A stretch of 10,119 bases of DNA from VMFP01 sp964630025 (GCA_964630025.1 CAZVRG010000030.1:1-10119), one strand, 5' to 3'; numbered from the stretch's first letter, positions 1-5,695 are shown. Translations and numbers: made by a program. Notes: generated by a model not told the origin, from the letters alone.

Positions 1-479
1 TCTCCGACGCTCTCTGTGGCTATATCTGCTTCTGCGGCGAGCGCGACATGCACCAAACGACGGTCTGCAGCAGACATCGGTTCCAGCACCACTGCGCGGC
101 GAGTTGTCCGCGCACGACGCGCAGCATCACGCGCCTTGCGCCGGATACGATCTGCGCGGCGCGCACGATACGCGTTCACATCTGCAACAACACGCGTCTG
201 TTCGTCGACGACGGTGCGGAGCACGAGTCGGAGAACATGTTCAAATGCCCGGAGCGTGCTGCCATGCTCACCAATCAGTAAACGGCTCTCCGGAGAAAGA
301 ATTTCTACCCAGAGGCATGCGTTTTCGTCCTCACGGAAATCTTTGCACACAACCGTGCCTGGCATATCCATCATCGCGAGAAGCTCTTTTGTTGTGTGCT
401 CAATGCGTGTCACAAGCGCGTCCTCTCGCACTGCAGAAGCGCCTTGGCGTGCTGATTGCGGCAGGGAAGGCTGCGTCAT
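1..479 (-). CDS. jag: Jag/KhpB-like KH-R3H RNA-binding protein, 3' end cut by window
   Basis: This gene is open from an ATG at 479 to the window edge (159 full codons, no stop), so its C-terminus is missing. A KH domain spans about residues 25-92, with the GxxG loop as G70-E-H-G73 in RLLIGEHGSTLRAFEHVL. A very basic arginine-rich linker follows (about 104-128). An R3H domain begins near 134, with the R140-x3-H144 signature in MSAADRRLVHVAL, and runs into the edge at ATESVG. Jag (SpoIIIJ-associated, KhpB) proteins bind RNA in the cytoplasm and are commonly encoded right after yidC. The ATG overlaps the yidC stop as ATGA, which fixes this start and suggests translational coupling. The separate Jag_N domain found at the front of many Firmicutes homologues is not seen; only about 20 unremarkable residues precede the KH fold. 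The family call is secure; the RNA targets are unknown. Confidence 0.9.
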   Translation of the reverse strand, partial: MTQPSLPQSARQGASAVREDALVTRIEHTTKELLAMMDMPGTVVCKDFREDENACLWVEILSPESRLLIGEHGSTLRAFEHVLRLVLRTVVDEQTRVVADVNAYRARRADRIRRKARDAARRARTTRRAVVLEPMSAADRRLVHVALAAEADIATESVG

Positions 480-1243
480 GAAGAAGGAGAAACGGGAGAG
501 GCTTTGCGCAAAAGATACCATTGCTGCATAACGGCAACGACGGTGGTTGTGCACCAGTACAGCGCGATACCGGTCGGAAGGGTGAGCGTAAAGTACGCTG
601 TGGTCAGAGGGACAATATACCGGAACTGGGTGCTCATCTGGTGCGTCATCTGCTCCGCGGGCGTTCGGTCTTCCGCCGAAGAATGCGGCTGGGGCGTCGG
701 CGTGAGACGCATCTGCCAGTAGGTGACAAGGACGGTCAGGATCGCGAGCGCGATGCCCGGCCATGAAAGCAGGAAGTTTCCCTCAATGCGCTGAATGGCC
801 GGCTGCGCAAGATTGAGAAAACCAAAGGCCATCTCATGAAGCGCATCCGGCCGCGGAACGAATGGATACAGCGCAGACAGTGATTCCGGATTCAACCCAC
901 CACGCAGAGCGGCATACATTGCCCACAGAACGGGGAGCTGCACAAGCAGCGGAAGACACCCGCTCACCGGAGACACCCCGTGACGCTTATACAATTCAAG
1001 GAGTTTCTTCGACTGCTCGGATGGATCTTTTACCGATTTTCGAATGTCGTTGATTTTTGGTTGCAGATCGGCGAGGGCGCGTTGCGAGCGAAATTGTTTC
1101 AGAAGAAGCGGAGAGAGGATCAGCCGAACGGCGACGGTCAGGAAAATAATCGCGATCCCAAGATCGCGTCCGGGAATAAACACATAGAGCGCAATCAGCG
1201 CGTTGAAGAGCGGACGATATAACAATTCGTGAAAGATATTCAT
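476..1243 (-). CDS. yidC: YidC/Oxa1 family membrane protein insertase
   Basis: The product (255 residues) inserts and folds membrane proteins, alone or with SecYEG. It has the short Oxa1-like build: no large extracytoplasmic P1 domain and no lipobox, as expected for a cell without an outer membrane. The first core helix (about 27-48) carries the groove arginine R40 in FLTVAVRLILSPLL. A charged cytoplasmic hairpin follows (about 50-90). Further hydrophobic segments lie at about 95-115, 157-178 and 207-243, the last with the family-typical P-x-G pattern in TLPTGIALYWCTTT. The loop at 181-200 is polar and Pro/Ser-rich. The ATG overlaps the yidD stop as ATGA, and the stop overlaps the jag start in the same way. 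Position after rpmH-rnpA-yidD is the conserved arrangement. No Shine-Dalgarno sequence is seen, so expression probably depends on coupling to yidD. Confidence 0.96.
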   Translation of the reverse strand: MNIFHELLYRPLFNALIALYVFIPGRDLGIAIIFLTVAVRLILSPLLLKQFRSQRALADLQPKINDIRKSVKDPSEQSKKLLELYKRHGVSPVSGCLPLLVQLPVLWAMYAALRGGLNPESLSALYPFVPRPDALHEMAFGFLNLAQPAIQRIEGNFLLSWPGIALAILTVLVTYWQMRLTPTPQPHSSAEDRTPAEQMTHQMSTQFRYIVPLTTAYFTLTLPTGIALYWCTTTVVAVMQQWYLLRKASPVSPSS

Positions 1244-1545
1244 GGCGACGCACGCACGGGAAGAATTATCTGTCCCGGCCGCACGGGAGGAACCGGATCA
1301 TTCCCACCCTGCGCCCAGGGATGGCACCGCAGAATGCGCTGGAGCCCCATCCAGAGTCCCTTGCGCACGCCCGCATGCGCAATTGCCTGGGCGGTGTAGA
1401 CCGAGCAGGTGGGGTGATAGATGCAGCACCCGAACGGGAACACAACACGCAACACGCCATGATCGGACGAGAGGGTGTGTTGATAGAGACGAATACCGCG
1501 AAGCACAATGATGTGTAGCCACAACGAGAGCATCCTGGCAGGCAC
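1240..1545 (-). CDS. yidD: YidD family membrane protein insertion efficiency factor
   Basis: The family signature is clear: IRLYQHTLSSDHG near residues 18-30, a cysteine-containing CCIYHPTCSVY segment at 40-50, and RCHPWAQGGNDPVP at 73-86. YidD is a small membrane-associated protein with an amphipathic N-terminal helix that assists YidC-dependent insertion; its exact mechanism is not settled. The start given is GTG at 1545 (101 residues). An ATG four codons inside, at 1533, has a nearby AGG and gives 97 residues starting MLSLWLHIIVL, which may well be the true start. Both are longer than many homologues (about 70-85 residues) because of a C-terminal tail after the DPVP motif. It lies 12 bp after rnpA and overlaps yidC by ATGA. 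Confidence 0.93.
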   Translation of the reverse strand: MPARMLSLWLHIIVLRGIRLYQHTLSSDHGVLRVVFPFGCCIYHPTCSVYTAQAIAHAGVRKGLWMGLQRILRCHPWAQGGNDPVPPVRPGQIILPVRASP

Positions 1546-1557
1546 GGTACAGAGGGG

Positions 1558-1908
1558 TTACGCCCTTCGCAAGAGCTTGGCTTTGTGCAACACCTGCTCA
1601 ATATCTGCAACGCATTGGTTGTAGGAGTACGTGGAAGACGCGCCCGTTGCGGAGATGCGCAGATCAACACCGGGATGGATGCGCGAGAGCACGATCCGCA
1701 ATGCCTCTCGAACCCATCGCGTAATACGATTCCGCTCTACCGCATGCGGACTCACGCGTTTTCCTACCGCAATGGAGATGCGCGGGACTCCTGCGTCACC
1801 ACGAGAAACAACACGCAGAGAAAACTGCTGTGTCCGCACCACGTGCGACGAGCGTTGTGCTCGTTGGAGACGCTGCTTCCCCCGAAGTCGGTACGGAGCG
1901 GGAAGCAT
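1558..1908 (-). CDS. rnpA: Ribonuclease P protein component
   Basis: This gene encodes the small basic protein (116 residues) that binds RNase P RNA and helps it recognise and cleave the 5' leader of precursor tRNAs. The RNR signature is present as AVERNRITRWVREALR at about 56-71, preceded by the strand IAVGKRVSPH. The N-terminus starts MLPAPYRLRG, close to the MLP..RLR opening of many family members, which supports the ATG at 1908. A Ser/Tyr-rich stretch (88-96) precedes the last helix. It begins 9 bp after rpmH ends, the usual order in which ribosomal protein L34 and the RNase P protein are made from one message. No Shine-Dalgarno sequence is evident, so translation may depend on the ribosome finishing rpmH. 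Confidence 0.95.
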   Translation of the reverse strand: MLPAPYRLRGKQRLQRAQRSSHVVRTQQFSLRVVSRGDAGVPRISIAVGKRVSPHAVERNRITRWVREALRIVLSRIHPGVDLRISATGASSTYSYNQCVADIEQVLHKAKLLRRA

Positions 1909-1917
1909 GCGTGCCTG

Positions 1918-2052
1918 TTATACCGAGAGACGACGGCGCCCTTTGCGACGTCGGCGTTGCACAACGCGTCTCCCCCCCGGCGTACGCATACGAGCGCGGA
2001 ATCCATGAACACGGGCACGTCGGCGTGCCTTTGGTTGATAGGTCCGCTTCAT
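1918..2052 (-). CDS. rpmH: 50S ribosomal protein L34
   Basis: A 44-residue reading frame runs from ATG at 2052 to TAA at 1918. It starts MKRTYQPK, continues through VHGFRARMRTPGGRRV and ends RRRRKGRRRLSV, an unmistakable L34 of the normal length. L34 is a small, very basic protein of the large ribosomal subunit that lies against 23S rRNA. It is the first gene of the leftward operon and diverges from dnaA across the origin region, a very conserved arrangement. Codons 25-28 contain a run of seven G (1972-1978 on the plus strand), which could be prone to slippage or sequencing error, although the frame here is intact. Confidence 0.97.
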   Translation of the reverse strand: MKRTYQPKARRRARVHGFRARMRTPGGRRVVQRRRRKGRRRLSV

Positions 2053-2066
2053 ACGAATGTAGGCAC

Positions 2067-2095
2067 ATGCTAGCGGGAAAGGGTTCTTTGGTCAA
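2067..2095 (-). promoter_or_regulatory. rpmH: Promoter of the rpmH-rnpA-yidD-yidC-jag operon
   Basis: On the minus strand, TTGACC (2095-2090, 5 of 6 to the -35 consensus) is followed by a 17-bp spacer and TAGCAT (2072-2067, 4 of 6 to the -10 consensus). Transcription would start near 2060, leaving a leader of only about 7-8 nt before the rpmH ATG at 2052, without room for a Shine-Dalgarno sequence. Seen by eye only; no experimental support. Confidence 0.6.
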
Positions 2096-2166
2096 AAAAC
2101 CTTCCTCTATCCACATATTATCCACAAGGTTTTCCACGTTTGTGCGCAATGTGACCTTTCTGTGGG

Positions 2167-2175
2167 TGGTATACT
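2167..2175 (+). promoter_or_regulatory. dnaA: Extended -10 promoter of dnaA, predicted leaderless transcript
   Basis: TGGTATACT at 2167-2175 is an extended -10 element (TG-N plus TATACT, 5 of 6). No good -35 is found at normal spacing, as can happen with extended -10 promoters. Transcription should begin about 7 nt downstream, at 2181-2183, which falls on the GTG at 2183. The upstream GTG at 2162 would lie outside the transcript, so this site decides the dnaA start. The DnaA boxes lie 30-60 bp upstream, in position for autoregulation. Confidence 0.55.
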
Positions 2176-2182
2176 CCAACAC

Positions 2183-3610
2183 GTGACTGACTCTCCCGCT
2201 GCCAATCTCACTGACCTCTGGAGAATTGCTTTGGGAGAGATCGAGGTGTCGGTGTCGAAAGCGCACTTTGCGACATGGTTTAAGCAAGCATCCCTCACCC
2301 GACGAGAGGACGATCTTCTTGTGATGACTGTCGCAAACATCTTCACGCGCGAATGGCTGGAGAATAAATACCACCAAGTTATCCTTGCTGCCTTGCAGCG
2401 CGTTGACCCGACCATCCAGCGTATTCGCTACGAAGTGGGGATGCCGGGAAACGCTCCCCATCGGCGCATGCATTCTCCTGGAGAAACAATTCTCACAAAA
2501 CGTCCTGTGGTCGCTCCACAGCCCGCTGTCGCAGAGCCGCTCCCCGAAACCGCGCGCGAGGTTGAACAGCGATGGGACGCCGATTCGAATCTCAATGCGC
2601 GGTACACGTTTGAGGCGTTTGTGGTGGGCGCGCACAACGAGCTCGCGCATGCATGCGCCCAAGCAGTGGCACGCCGCCCCGGAGAGGCCTATAACCCCCT
2701 CTTTCTCTACGGCGGCGTCGGACTTGGGAAAACACACCTTGTGCAAGCGATCGGGAACGCGATTATCGCCAAAAGTTCGCGCCGCATTCGCTACGTCACA
2801 AGCGAAAAGTTCATGCACGAGCTGATTACCGCGATCCAAACCCGCACGCAGCACACGTTTAAGGATCGGTACCGCACAATTGATGTGCTTATTGTTGATG
2901 ATGTGCAATTTCTCGTCGGAAAAGAGAAAACACAAGATGAACTTTTTCACACGTTTAATGAGCTCCACGGGGCGGGAAAACAGCTCATTTTCAGTAGTGA
3001 CCGCCCTCCAAAGGCCATTGCAACACTGGAGGAACGCCTCCGTTCACGTTTCGAAGGAGGCATGATCGCGGACATTGGAACACCAGATATCGAGACGCGT
3101 ATTGCCATTCTTCGCGCGAAATGCACGCTCCGGAAAGTGCACATTTCCGAGCACATCCTTTCGTACATTGCCGCGCAAGTCGCAACGAATATCCGGGAGT
3201 TAGAAGGATGCTTAAATCGCGTCCTCGCGTATTTTGAACTCCAAGGGTCTATTCCCGACCTCGAGCGCACGAAGGAAATTCTCTCGACTATTGTCACACA
3301 GCCGAAGCGTGCAACCGTCCATACAGACCGCGTGCTGGATGCGGTGAGTTCGCATTATCATCTCCATCTTGATGATCTCCTTGGGAAAAGCCGCCGAAAG
3401 CAAATTGTCCTTCCCCGGCAAGTGGCGATGTATCTTCTCCGTTCAGAAAATCAGTTTTCCTTTCCTGCGATCGGCGCCGTCTTTGGCGGACGCGATCACA
3501 CAACCGCCATGCATGCATGTGAGAAAGTTGGGGATCATCTGGAGAAAGATGAGGGTCTTCGACAGGACGTTGTCGCAATCCGTCAAAAGTTATACGTCTC
3601 TGCCGAGTAA
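2183..3610 (+). CDS. dnaA: Chromosomal replication initiator protein DnaA
   Basis: DnaA binds 9-mer boxes at oriC, forms an ATP-dependent filament, melts the DNA and recruits the replicative helicase. With the GTG start at 2183 it has 475 residues, a normal length. Domain I (about 8-85) contains LWRIALGEIEVSVSKAHFATWF. A variable linker follows (about 86-130). The AAA+ domain has Walker A GGVGLGKTH at 177-185, Walker B LIVDDVQF at 236-243, sensor I SSDRPP at 271-276, and the box VII region ERLRSRFEGG with its arginine finger near 288-289. Domain IV (from about 383) has the DNA-binding signature FGGRDHTTAMHACEKV at 434-449. An in-frame GTG at 2162 would add seven residues but lies upstream of the predicted -10 box, so I prefer 2183. 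It is the first gene of the rightward replication set and diverges from rpmH. Confidence 0.97.
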   Translation: MTDSPAANLTDLWRIALGEIEVSVSKAHFATWFKQASLTRREDDLLVMTVANIFTREWLENKYHQVILAALQRVDPTIQRIRYEVGMPGNAPHRRMHSPGETILTKRPVVAPQPAVAEPLPETAREVEQRWDADSNLNARYTFEAFVVGAHNELAHACAQAVARRPGEAYNPLFLYGGVGLGKTHLVQAIGNAIIAKSSRRIRYVTSEKFMHELITAIQTRTQHTFKDRYRTIDVLIVDDVQFLVGKEKTQDELFHTFNELHGAGKQLIFSSDRPPKAIATLEERLRSRFEGGMIADIGTPDIETRIAILRAKCTLRKVHISEHILSYIAAQVATNIRELEGCLNRVLAYFELQGSIPDLERTKEILSTIVTQPKRATVHTDRVLDAVSSHYHLHLDDLLGKSRRKQIVLPRQVAMYLLRSENQFSFPAIGAVFGGRDHTTAMHACEKVGDHLEKDEGLRQDVVAIRQKLYVSAE

Positions 3611-3722
3611 TCCCCAAGAAGTTCTCCCCACACTCTCCACAGCACGTTGTCTCTCTTTTCCTCTCTTACCTGTCACCTATCCACAAATGCACAAGGACCA
3701 ACAGCAACAACAGAACGTACAT
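3611..3722. other. dnaA-dnaN intergenic region with further DnaA-box-like 9-mers
   Basis: This gap holds CTCTCCACA (3633-3641, two mismatches to TTATCCACA) and CTATCCACA (3677-3685, one mismatch, identical to the 9-mer at 2107-2115), both in the same direction as the boxes upstream of dnaA. It is also rich in CTC/CCACA and pyrimidine runs. Box clusters on both sides of dnaA are typical of bipartite origins such as that of Bacillus subtilis, so this may be the second oriC half. No convincing dnaN promoter is seen here; a weak TATACG at 3591-3596, inside the end of dnaA, is the nearest -10-like hexamer. Confidence 0.45.
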
Positions 3723-4925
3723 ATGAAAGAACAACCGTCGACGCGGATGGGGGATACCTGTGAATTCACGACGACGCAGGAACATCTCGCGCGAGCACTT
3801 CGCACCGTGAGCGGCGTTGTTGGAAGAAATCCCACTCTCCCAATTCTTGGGAACGTGTTGCTGAAAAGCGCTCGCGGGCAGCTCCAAATTTCCACAACCG
3901 ATCTTGAAGTGGGAATTACCGCATGGGTGACTGGCAGAATGCGCGGGGAAGGGTCTGTGACCATCCCATTCCGTACACTCTCGGAATACCTGCAACATCT
4001 GCCTCTTGGGTCAGTCACGCTGCAGATAAAACCCGGTGCACTCGTGATTACTGCGCAGGACGCAGAGGGAAAGAAGACAAAAGCCGCCCACGCGGTTCTC
4101 CAAGGAGAATCCGCGGAGAATTTTCCCCTCATTCCGTCACTGGAGAGCGGACACGACCTTGTGCTTCCATCGCGGGAAGCGGCGCGCGGGCTGGAAAAAG
4201 TTCTCTATGCGGTGGCAACAGACGATACGCGGCCCGAGCTCGCCGGTGTCTACGCACACGGAGAAGGGAACACCCTCATCTTTGCCGCAACAGACTCCTA
4301 CCGTCTCGCAGAAGCGCGCCTAACGCTTCCCAAAGCCCTTCCAGCGCCAGTATCGGTGATTATTCCCGGCCGCGCGGCAACAGAAATGCGGCGTATCTTG
4401 GAAAGCGTGGACGAGGCCGTCCTGCGCGTGGGAGAAGGGCAGCTTCTTCTCCAAACACCGAGCGCGCACCTTGTCTCGCGTCGCGTGGAGGGAACCTATC
4501 CGGACTATACGCAGGTGCTTCCCCAGCAATCGCCGACGACGGTTGATGTGGATCGTGCGGATCTTCTGCGGTCTATCCGTGCTGCCGCCGTGTTTAGCGA
4601 ACACACAGTGAGCCGCGTCACGCTTGAGGTTGGAGATGATCAGCTTCGTGTCACTGCCGTCACACCCGAAGTTGGGGAAACGGACAATGCGCTTCCGGCG
4701 GATGTGCATGGAGAAAAGGTCACGATTTCCTTCAACGCGCGATTTCTCCGCGATACGCTTTCGGTGTTGGTGGGAGAGCGGATACGCATTGGACTCGGCA
4801 ATGCGACCACACCGGCAGTGTTTCGGGTGCTCACCACGCCCGTATCGAAATCCCCCAAGTCGCATGGGGAAGCGGAACAACCCACACTCGAAACACTCGG
4901 ACTCATCATGCCTATCCGAGCGTAG
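3723..4925 (+). CDS. dnaN: DNA polymerase III beta subunit (sliding clamp)
   Basis: The beta clamp forms a ring around DNA and tethers polymerase III and many repair proteins. Landmarks are EHLARALRTVSGVVGRNPTLPILGNVLL at the front, TRPELAGV and ATDSYRLAEARL in domain II, YPDY in domain III and the closing GLIMPIRA, close to the conserved MPxR tail. The start is uncertain. ATG 3723 gives 400 residues; ATG 3747 gives 392 and lies nearest the first conserved strand (CEFTTTQEHL); ATG 3687 would add a poly-glutamine leader (MHKDQQQQQN) unlike any clamp. None has a Shine-Dalgarno sequence. The protein is slightly longer than the usual 365-380 because of a polar loop (KSPKSHGEAEQPT) just before the last strand. 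It probably shares a transcript with dnaA. Confidence 0.95.
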   Translation: MKEQPSTRMGDTCEFTTTQEHLARALRTVSGVVGRNPTLPILGNVLLKSARGQLQISTTDLEVGITAWVTGRMRGEGSVTIPFRTLSEYLQHLPLGSVTLQIKPGALVITAQDAEGKKTKAAHAVLQGESAENFPLIPSLESGHDLVLPSREAARGLEKVLYAVATDDTRPELAGVYAHGEGNTLIFAATDSYRLAEARLTLPKALPAPVSVIIPGRAATEMRRILESVDEAVLRVGEGQLLLQTPSAHLVSRRVEGTYPDYTQVLPQQSPTTVDVDRADLLRSIRAAAVFSEHTVSRVTLEVGDDQLRVTAVTPEVGETDNALPADVHGEKVTISFNARFLRDTLSVLVGERIRIGLGNATTPAVFRVLTTPVSKSPKSHGEAEQPTLETLGLIMPIRA

Positions 4926-4959
4926 GGAAGCGATAGTGGATAGCGCCTGACACTGGGTG

Positions 4960-5232
4960 ATGGCAACAAAACTGCAACATCTTCTCCGCATTCCAGCGCG
5001 GGGGATTGAACCGCACGATGTCACCGCCGCATTTACGCGTCTTGCGCAGGAGCGCTGGGGTTCTCGTGTCGCACTGGAACCACAGCGTTTTTCGCGCGGG
5101 GTGCTGACCGTCGCCTGCGCATCTCCCCTCTGGCGGACGGAATTGCTGTTTCAAGAAGAAACACTGCGTGCGGCGCTTCAGGGGGTATTCCCCGAGCTGC
5201 CTCTCCGTCGCATGCGCGCCGTTCTTCGATAG
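4960..5232 (+). CDS. dciA: DUF721/DciA-like protein, predicted replicative helicase loader
   Basis: The 90-residue product matches the DUF721 (DciA) core: a helical front (about 1-34), W33-G-x-R-V, then R-F-x-R-G-V-L-T-V (43-51), the diagnostic SPLWRTELLFQEETLRAAL segment (55-73), and a closing basic strand RRMRAVLR. DciA is the ancestral bacterial loader of the DnaB helicase; DnaC and DnaI are later replacements. Many family members carry an extra disordered C-terminal tail, whereas this one is just the KH-like core. The ATG at 4960 is preferred over the GTG one codon before. It starts 34 bp after dnaN, in the same direction. In Actinobacteria the order is dnaN-recF-DUF721-gyrB, so here it appears to follow dnaN directly after loss of recF. 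Family membership is clear from the pattern; the helicase-loading role is inferred from the family. Confidence 0.82.
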   Translation: MATKLQHLLRIPARGIEPHDVTAAFTRLAQERWGSRVALEPQRFSRGVLTVACASPLWRTELLFQEETLRAALQGVFPELPLRRMRAVLR

Positions 5233-5270
5233 GCGATGACAACAGAGCCCGTGTTTTTTACGGTTGGAGT

Positions 5271-5600
5271 CTAGATTTTTACAACGGTACTGACGTCGAG
5301 AACGAGTACGGTTGCGCCGCCAACCGGTACTTCCGTTGTCGCAGGAAGCCCGAGGTTTTCAACAGCGCCTCCGGCAAACGTCGTGTCGACACGCTCCGCG
5401 CGCGGCCTGCATGTTTCCCGGAGAATATCCAGAACGCGATCCACTTGTCCGTCTTCCACGGTGATAAAAAGCGTTTGGTTACTGCGTCGCAAAAATCCGC
5501 CACGACTTTCCAGTGCGGTGCTGGAAATATGCGCGCGGTGCAGTTTTGCAAGCACGGGGCCCGCGTCATCTCCTTGGACGAATGCGATGATGAGTTTCAT
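5271..5600 (-). CDS. darA: Cyclic-di-AMP receptor, PII-like (DarA/PstA family)
   Basis: From ATG 5600 the product has 109 residues, the usual length for this family (DUF970; B. subtilis DarA/YaaQ, Staphylococcus PstA). These are trimeric PII-like cytoplasmic proteins that bind c-di-AMP. The start MKLIIAFVQGDDA, the segment ESRGGFLRRSNQTLFITVED (31-50) and the end VEVGG-like PVGGATVLVLDV follow the family closely. T28, the GGFL turn at 34-37 and N41 match positions I recall as ligand contacts in PstA. An in-frame ATG 33 codons upstream (5699) is rejected because it would lie upstream of the predicted promoter and code for a non-conserved stretch. It converges with dciA, leaving 38 bp, and follows the penicillin-binding protein gene by 127 bp. 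Its downstream partner is not known for the family. Confidence 0.9.
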   Translation of the reverse strand: MKLIIAFVQGDDAGPVLAKLHRAHISSTALESRGGFLRRSNQTLFITVEDGQVDRVLDILRETCRPRAERVDTTFAGGAVENLGLPATTEVPVGGATVLVLDVSTVVKI

Positions 5601-5605
5601 CCCGT

Positions 5606-5617
5606 TACACGTGTACC
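5606..5617. promoter_or_regulatory. Palindromic motif, copy A, over the predicted darA transcription start
   Basis: TACACGTGTACC lies here; its first 10 bases form a perfect palindrome. It occupies the space between the darA -10 box (5626-5621) and the ATG at 5600, covering the predicted transcription start, a typical repressor-operator position. An identical 12-mer (copy B) lies exactly 105 bp away at 5711-5722. No regulator is encoded in the window. Confidence 0.4.
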
Positions 5618-5620
5618 CCG

Positions 5621-5626
5621 AGTATA
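5621..5626 (-). promoter_or_regulatory. darA: -10 box of a darA promoter
   Basis: TATACT on the minus strand (5626-5621) sits in the same GTATACT context as the dnaA and penicillin-binding-protein promoters. Transcription would start near 5614, giving a leader of about 14 nt. At 17-bp spacing the -35 position (5649-5644) reads TTTTCG, only 3 of 6 to consensus, so this promoter would be weak or need help. Confidence 0.4.
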
Positions 5627-5666
5627 CGCAGTTCTCCCATACACGAAAACCTGTCGATGGCGAGGG

Positions 5667-5695
5667 GCGAGGAATGTCGGGTGGACATTCCTCGC
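5667..5695. repeat. Perfect 12-bp inverted repeat between the PBP gene and darA
   Basis: GCGAGGAATGTC (5667-5678) and its exact reverse complement GACATTCCTCGC (5684-5695) flank a 5-nt loop. The RNA hairpin would form 33-61 nt after the stop of the penicillin-binding protein gene and upstream of the darA promoter. Neither strand has a U-run after the stem, so it is not a standard intrinsic terminator. It may be a U-less terminator, a 3'-end stabiliser or a processing site. Confidence 0.7.

Larger units (their letters stand above)
2053..2182. other. oriC: Probable oriC (upstream part): rpmH-dnaA intergenic region with DnaA-box cluster
   Basis: Three 9-mers of the DnaA-box type lie in the same orientation on the plus strand: CTATCCACA (2107-2115, one mismatch), TTATCCACA (2118-2126, perfect consensus) and TTTTCCACG (2130-2138, two mismatches). 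Their starts are 11 and 12 bp apart, about one helical turn, so bound DnaA would line up on one face. The region lies between divergent rpmH and dnaA, the classical origin position, and gene direction switches here. The boxes sit between the rpmH promoter and the dnaA -10 box, so DnaA could also control both genes. A well-defined AT-rich unwinding region or run of DnaA-trios is not obvious; a TCAAAAAAC patch at 2092-2100 is the most A-rich stretch. Confidence 0.7.

Noticed and set aside
2162..2182. GTG at 2162 as the dnaA start
   Set aside because: It lies upstream of the predicted -10 box, and the added residues GGILQH are not family-like.
1796..2968. 390-codon minus-strand open frame covering the origin and the first half of dnaA
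   Set aside because: It lies opposite dnaA and in another frame over rpmH and rnpA, all of which are certain; its product has no recognisable family pattern. High-GC sequence readily gives long antisense frames.
3369..3722. Upstream extension of the dnaN frame into dnaA
   Set aside because: It overlaps the conserved DnaA domain IV in a different frame; clamp homology begins only after about 3747.
4320..5024. 234-codon minus-strand open frame opposite dnaN and dciA
   Set aside because: Antisense to well-conserved clamp sequence, rich in Arg/Cys/Ser with no domain pattern.
5233..5270. Terminator between convergent dciA and darA (T6 run at 5253-5258)
   Set aside because: Only 3-4 bp stems can be drawn next to the T-run, too weak to call.
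5235..5273. 12-codon frame MTTEPVFFTVGV after dciA
   Set aside because: Too short and without any support for translation.
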